Shown piece by piece: positions 60,370 to 64,000 of a stretch of 64,000 bases of DNA. Source of the DNA: Streptomyces roseirectus (lineage in GTDB: Bacteria > Actinomycetota > Actinomycetes > Streptomycetales > Streptomycetaceae); contig NZ_CP060828.1 of NCBI RefSeq assembly GCF_014489635.1, forward strand, positions 1,674,001-1,738,000, given 5' to 3'. The notes under the pieces were generated by a model. It was not told the DNA's origin. It made no database searches and saw only the letters and a program-made list of their open reading frames with translations. Numbering within the stretch: position 1 is the first letter of the stretch; each line of letters starts with the position of its first letter. A program made the translations under genes and the position numbers.

Positions 60370-60564
60370 GGTGTCTCGCTTTCGGGTCGGTGATGCGGTT
60401 TCACGGAGCGGGGGGTGCCGTATCGGTTCTCCGGGTGGTGCCGTGGGGGGATCCGGTCTGTGTCCGGGGCCTGCTCAGCGCTTCGCGGACCCCGTTGTCA
60501 GTGGCGTGTGGTTACGTTGAGTCATGGCCGTCGGACGGGTCGGCGGCCGGGCCGGCCGCGGTGC

Positions 60565-61734
60565 TCACGGGAGTTCCTTGAGGCCGAGGTCGGTCAGGAG
60601 GTCGCGGGCCAGGGCCAGTTCGGCGGCGATGCCGTCGGCGAGCTGGACGCGGGTGCGGGGCCGCAGCGCGGGAGGGAGGGTCTGCCAGGTGTAGGTCTCG
60701 ACTTCGAGGTGCCGGGTGAGCGGGTGCGGGCCGCCGACGAGGCGGGTGAGCGCCGTCCGCAGGACGGGGAGCGTGGAGGTGAGGGGCGCGGCGGGCGTCG
60801 CGTGCAGCGGGACGTGGAAGTGGGCGCGCCAGGGCGCCGTGTCGGGCAGGGCGCCGGTGGTGAGGGCTTCGGCGAGGTCGTCGGTGCCGTGCGGTCCGGT
60901 GGCGGTGCGGGCGCGGGTCTGGTGCAGGTAGCGGGGTTCGGCGAAGGCCGCGAGGGCTTCGCGGACGGCGGGCAGATCGGGCCGCTCGGCGTGCAGGGCG
61001 GCGGAGAGCTGGGACTTGACGACGGGTACGCGGGCGGCGGCGAGCGCGTCCAGGGCGGTGTGCGGATCTTCGAAGGAGGTGGCGAGATGGCAGGTGTCGA
61101 CACAGATCCCGATGCGGGGGTGCGCGACGGCGGCGAGCGGGGCGAGGGCGTCGGCGGTGGTCTCGACGACGCACCCCGGCTCGGGCTCCAGGCCCACACG
61201 CACGGAACGCCCGGTCAGCTCCTCCAGCGCGTCGAGGCGTTCGGCGAGCGTGCGCAGGGCGGTGCGGGCCAGGTGCGCGCGGGCGTCGTCGAAACCGGTG
61301 CGCCAGGCGAGCGGCAGGGTGGAGACGCTGCCCTCGGTGACGTCGTCGGGAAGCAGCCCGGTGAGGACGCGGGCGAGGGCGGTGGTGTGGTCGAGGCGTT
61401 CGGGGTCGGCCCAGTCCGGCTTGTAGACGCGGTACTTGACCTCGCCGGTACCGAACCCGTCGTAGGGGAACCCGTTGAGGGTGACGACCTCCAGGCCCCG
61501 CCGGTCCAGGGCCGTGCGCAGGGTGCGCAGGGCCGCCGGGTCGGTGTCCAGGGTGTGCGCGGCGTCGCGGGCGAGCCACAGGCCGATGCCGAGGCGGTCG
61601 CGGCCGAGCCGGCGCCGTACGGGCTCGCAGTGGTCGCGCAGTTGGGCGAGGACGCCGTCCAGGGTCTCGGCGGGGTGGACGTTGGTGCAGTACGCGAGGT
61701 GGACGGTGGAGCCGTCGGGGTGGCGGAAGCGCAT
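60565..61734 (-). CDS. eboE: EboE-type metabolite traffic protein (TIM-barrel)
   Basis: 389 aa. The start STVHLAYCTNVHPAETLDGVL and the motifs LNGFPYDGFGTGEVKYRVYKPDW, LEPEPGCVVETT and GICVDTCHLATSFE are those of the EboE family, a xylose-isomerase-like barrel. No signal peptide. Ebo genes are needed in cyanobacteria to move a scytonemin precursor to the periplasm; the chemistry of EboE is not known. Starts 3 bp after the decayed eboB stop, so the operon is intact in transcription. Confidence 0.85.
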   Translation of the reverse strand: MRFRHPDGSTVHLAYCTNVHPAETLDGVLAQLRDHCEPVRRRLGRDRLGIGLWLARDAAHTLDTDPAALRTLRTALDRRGLEVVTLNGFPYDGFGTGEVKYRVYKPDWADPERLDHTTALARVLTGLLPDDVTEGSVSTLPLAWRTGFDDARAHLARTALRTLAERLDALEELTGRSVRVGLEPEPGCVVETTADALAPLAAVAHPRIGICVDTCHLATSFEDPHTALDALAAARVPVVKSQLSAALHAERPDLPAVREALAAFAEPRYLHQTRARTATGPHGTDDLAEALTTGALPDTAPWRAHFHVPLHATPAAPLTSTLPVLRTALTRLVGGPHPLTRHLEVETYTWQTLPPALRPRTRVQLADGIAAELALARDLLTDLGLKELP

Positions 61735-61737
61735 CGG

Positions 61738-62016
61738 TCACTCACCGCCACGCAGCGGGGCGACCGTGCGCTTCTCGTCCGTCTCGGTGTCCGGGCAGAC
61801 CGAGAAGCCCGGCCGGCAGCCGCTGGCCGGCGCGGCGCGGAAGGGCTCCCGGCCGGGCAGGGAGTCGGAGGGGGCGTGGAAGCTCTCCGGGGAGGTGCGG
61901 GGCCGGCCCGGCCGGAACGCTGGCTCGACGACCGCGCGCACGCCCGCGGCGCGCATCGCCTCGTGGTCGTCGGTCGTGCGGGACGTCATGTGGATGTGGG
62001 GGTCGAAGAGACGCAT
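61738..62016 (-). pseudogene. eboB: EboB/TatD-like hydrolase remnant with internal deletion
   Basis: 92 codons remain. It begins properly: MRLFDPHIHMTSRTTDDHEA with the HxH metal pair and GVRAVVEPAF. After GREPFRAA it jumps to SGCRPGFSVCPDTETDEKR, which in intact TatD-family EboB proteins lies about 100-130 residues later, and it stops soon after. The central metal and catalytic residues and the C-terminal third are missing. The frame is open, so a short protein could still be made, but it cannot be a working hydrolase. ATG overlaps the eboA stop (TGATG). Confidence 0.75.
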
Positions 62017-62684
62017 CACGGCTCCGTCGGTCGGGGGGCTTCGGCGATGGCCAGGACCCGCCTCAGGTCCTCCTGCACCGGGCGGCCCGCCGCCGTCCGC
62101 TCCGCCGCCTGGTCGCGCAGCATCCTCGCCAGCTCGGTGTCGCCCCGCGCGCGGTCCGCCAGGCCGGCGACCTCGGTCACCGGGACGCCGGTGAACACGC
62201 ACTTCAGGACGGCGTGGCGCCACGCGTGCGCGTCCAGGTGCCGGGCGCCGTACGGGCCGACGGCGGCGGCGATCAGGCTGGTGTCGTTGGTGCGCAGGGC
62301 GTCCTCGACGAGCGGGAGGGCGTCCGGGGTGGGGGTGGTGTGCGGCAGTGCGTGCAGGACCGCGCGGCGTTCCGCCGCCGTGCCCTGGGAGTACAGGCGG
62401 GTCAGGGTGGGGGTGTCGGGGTGAGCGGCGTGCAGGAGCAGGACGCGGGCGGCGTCGGCGTACGCGGCGCCGCAGCGCCGGGCTGCCTCGGTGAAGTGGC
62501 GTTCCCAGGTGGGGAGTTCGGTCAGGGCTTCGTCGAGCCAGGTGCGGGCGGCGGCGGGCAGGTGGGTGCGGAGGTGGTCGTGGAGGGCGGGGAGGGGGGT
62601 GCGGGCGGGTGGCGGAGGGCCGGGGGTGTCGGGGGCCGCTGGGTCAGGGGTTGCTGGGAGGCCGGGCTCGTGGGGGTCGGGCAT
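62016..62684 (-). CDS. eboA: EboA-domain protein
   Basis: 222 aa. Pro-rich first 30 residues, then an all-helical domain: TWLDEALTELPTWERHFTEAARRCG, DAARVLLLHAA, and AAVGPYGARHLDAHAWRHAVLKCVFTGVPVTEVAGL, which is the EboA signature segment. GGAGG 9 nt before the ATG. Partner of EboE; the molecular role is unknown. Confidence 0.85.
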   Translation of the reverse strand: MPDPHEPGLPATPDPAAPDTPGPPPPARTPLPALHDHLRTHLPAAARTWLDEALTELPTWERHFTEAARRCGAAYADAARVLLLHAAHPDTPTLTRLYSQGTAAERRAVLHALPHTTPTPDALPLVEDALRTNDTSLIAAAVGPYGARHLDAHAWRHAVLKCVFTGVPVTEVAGLADRARGDTELARMLRDQAAERTAAGRPVQEDLRRVLAIAEAPRPTEP

Positions 62685-62699
62685 CGGGGTGGGCCTCCT

Positions 62700-63728
62700 T
62701 CAGGGCGTGGTCGCGGCGGTCAGGAACGGGAGCGAGCGGGCGGCCTGTTCGGGGCCCGCGTGCGAGTGACGGGGGAGTTCGACGACGGTCAGGCCCCGGT
62801 AGCCGGTGGCGGCGAGGGCCGCGAGGACGGGCGGGAAGTCGATCTCGCCCTCGCCGAAGGGGAGGTGTTCGTGGACGCCGCGCCGCATGTCCTCGATCTG
62901 CACGTGGCGCAGCCAAGGGGCGGCGGCGCGGACGCAGTCGGCCGGCGGGAGGGGTTCCAGGCACTGGCAGTGGCCGATGTCGAGGGTGAGACCCAGCGCC
63001 GCGGGGTCGCCCAGGAGGGCGCGCAGGTGGTGGAAGTCCGCGAGGGTGGCGAGGAGGTGGCCCGGTTCGGGTTCGATCGCGAGGGGGACGCCCGCGGTGG
63101 TGGCCCTCTCCAGGACGGGGGTGAGGCTGTCGGTGAGGCGTTTCCACGCGGCGTCTTCGACGAGCCGCGCCCGCGCCGGTTCCGGGTTCCGTTCCGGCTT
63201 CGGGAGGACGCCGCTGAAGCAGTGGACGGCCTCGGCGCCCAACTCCTCGGCGATCTCGACCGCGCGGACCAGCAGCCCGGTCCGGCGGGCCCGGTCCTCC
63301 GGGTCGGGGTCGATCAGCGACGGACCGTGCTTGCGGCGCGCGTCCAGGACATAGCGGGCCCCCGTCTCGACGGTCACGCCCAGCCCCAGCGCGTCCAGCC
63401 GCCGCGCCAGACGCCGGGTCCGGGCCACGAGGTCCGGGGCCAGCGGGTCGAGGTGCATGTGGTCGAGCGTCAGCCCGACGCCGACGTAGCCGAGGTCGGC
63501 GAGGAGGGCGAGGGCGTCGTCCAGCCGGAGGTCGGCGAGGCCGTTGGTGCCGTAACCGAAGCGGAGGGGGTGGGAGCGGGGGCCGACGCGGGGATCTGCA
63601 CCGGCGTCGACTCGGGAGAGCCCAGCAGCTACCGGAGCTTCAACGCCCGCACCACCAACGGGAGTCGCACCGGACGCCACCCCCGGACGCACACCGCCCC
63701 CACCCGAACCCTCCTGCCCCCCGCTCAC
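62700..63728 (-). CDS. Sugar-phosphate isomerase/epimerase (Ebo-linked TIM barrel)
   Basis: 342 aa, ATG at 63728 overlapping the stop of the next gene (ATGA). The first about 50 residues are Gly/Ala-rich and non-conserved; the barrel starts at RFGYGTNGLADLRLDDAL. Metal-site motifs of the xylose-isomerase-like family: VHCFSGVLP, AIEPEPGHLL (metal Glu), TLDIGHCQC (metal His), HVQIEDMRRGVHEHLPFGEGEIDF. Cytoplasmic. Member of the Ebo operon, probably acting on a sugar or cyclitol. Confidence 0.86.
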   Translation of the reverse strand: MSGGQEGSGGGGVRPGVASGATPVGGAGVEAPVAAGLSRVDAGADPRVGPRSHPLRFGYGTNGLADLRLDDALALLADLGYVGVGLTLDHMHLDPLAPDLVARTRRLARRLDALGLGVTVETGARYVLDARRKHGPSLIDPDPEDRARRTGLLVRAVEIAEELGAEAVHCFSGVLPKPERNPEPARARLVEDAAWKRLTDSLTPVLERATTAGVPLAIEPEPGHLLATLADFHHLRALLGDPAALGLTLDIGHCQCLEPLPPADCVRAAAPWLRHVQIEDMRRGVHEHLPFGEGEIDFPPVLAALAATGYRGLTVVELPRHSHAGPEQAARSLPFLTAATTP

Positions 63729-64000
63729 GCCCCCTCACTCCCGCCGCGAGCCCCCGCATCACTCCCGGCGACTCCTCCGCCGAGCCCCCGCCCACCCGCA
63801 CCGCCACCACTCTCCGGACCGGCCGCCCCCGAACCCCCTCCCGGCCCACCCGCACCCGCACTGCCCCCTCCCCCACCGCTCCCCAACTCCCGGCCGAACC
63901 CCACCAGTTCCCCCCACTGCTCCTCCAACCCCGCCGGCGCCTCCCCCACCGGATCCTTGAAGAAGAACGCCAGGGCCGACAGCGCCCCCGACACCCCCCG
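63725..64000 (-). CDS. C-terminal part of an inositol-3-phosphate-synthase-like protein (partial)
   Basis: The frame is open to the window edge. Its readable part SALAFFFKDPVGEAPAGLEEQ resembles the C-terminal LSYMLKAPL-type strand-helix of eukaryotic-type inositol-3-phosphate synthases, followed by a long Gly/Ala/Ser-rich tail (about 60 residues). It overlaps the isomerase start by 4 bp, so it is the upstream gene of this operon. The identification rests on one short segment and needs the upstream sequence. Confidence 0.4.
   Translation of the reverse strand, partial: RGVSGALSALAFFFKDPVGEAPAGLEEQWGELVGFGRELGSGGGGGSAGAGGPGGGSGAAGPESGGGAGGRGLGGGVAGSDAGARGGSEGA

Overview
The window looks like chromosomal DNA of a Streptomyces or a close relative. 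GC content is very high, GTG and TTG starts are common, and genes are tightly packed with ATGA/GTGA overlaps. Family-level markers agree: a complete conservon (cvnABCDE with a CYP157-type P450), a carbohydrate ABC importer without its own ATPase, an SCO5389-type protein and an Ebo locus. Only the first kilobase and the 24.5-29.0 kb stretch look like accessory or decayed DNA.

Layout. 0-1 kb: lower-GC genes (a SLOG-like protein) and a frame-broken small membrane gene. 1-6.4 kb: an F420/FMN-type PPOX protein, a serine beta-lactamase-like hydrolase, and a three-gene set (FAD amine oxidase, lysine-forming saccharopine dehydrogenase, saccharopine reductase-like protein). 6.5-13.7 kb: the most interesting locus. 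A GTP cyclohydrolase II homologue carries Met instead of the active-site Tyr, which in S. coelicolor SCO6655 gives a formylated pyrimidine (FAPy). It lies next to a creatininase-family protein (the family of the archaeal FAPy deformylase ArfB), a PTPS-fold protein lacking the catalytic Cys and one zinc His, a GT4 glycosyltransferase, a methyltransferase, a zinc-less MDR dehydrogenase, a flippase-like membrane protein and a CDP-alcohol phosphatidyltransferase. Together they suggest an undescribed FAPy-derived, probably glycosylated and perhaps membrane-linked metabolite. 14-19.4 kb: GNAT, peptide-type binding protein, a single-chain fused permease and an MFS exporter in one operon.

19.5-29 kb: a CooC-like ATPase, the SCO5389-type gene between pyrimidine-rich spacers, an EF-G-like GTPase with a 30-bp in-frame tandem repeat and an upstream leader ORF, then a GntR/ABC exporter module bracketed by two decayed IS630 copies in opposite orientation. 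29.8-35.8 kb: a 4-hydroxyproline catabolic operon (three-subunit D-hydroxyproline dehydrogenase, deaminase, epimerase, FadR-type GntR). 36-39 kb: a flavin monooxygenase facing a DMATS-type indole prenyltransferase that has a coupled upstream ORF and a strong hairpin. 39-43 kb: the conservon. 43.4-50.4 kb: a ROK-regulated sugar importer and GH35 beta-galactosidase operon. 50.55 kb: tRNA-Leu(GAG).

50.9-58.9 kb: an oxalate locus (oxalyl-CoA decarboxylase, formyl-CoA transferase, NDP-forming acyl-CoA synthetase, two OFA-family transporters). 59.2-64 kb: a Tat-exported TIM-barrel protein and an Ebo-type cluster (eboE, a decayed eboB/TatD, eboA, a sugar-phosphate isomerase, and the end of an inositol-phosphate-synthase-like gene).

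A repeat with core GGTGGTACATCACGCATCAC recurs between and inside genes, mostly from 23 to 37.5 kb. It forms spacer arrays around the hydroxyproline genes and codes in frame for VMRDVPP-like decapeptides in the EF-G homologue. I know of no description of this family.
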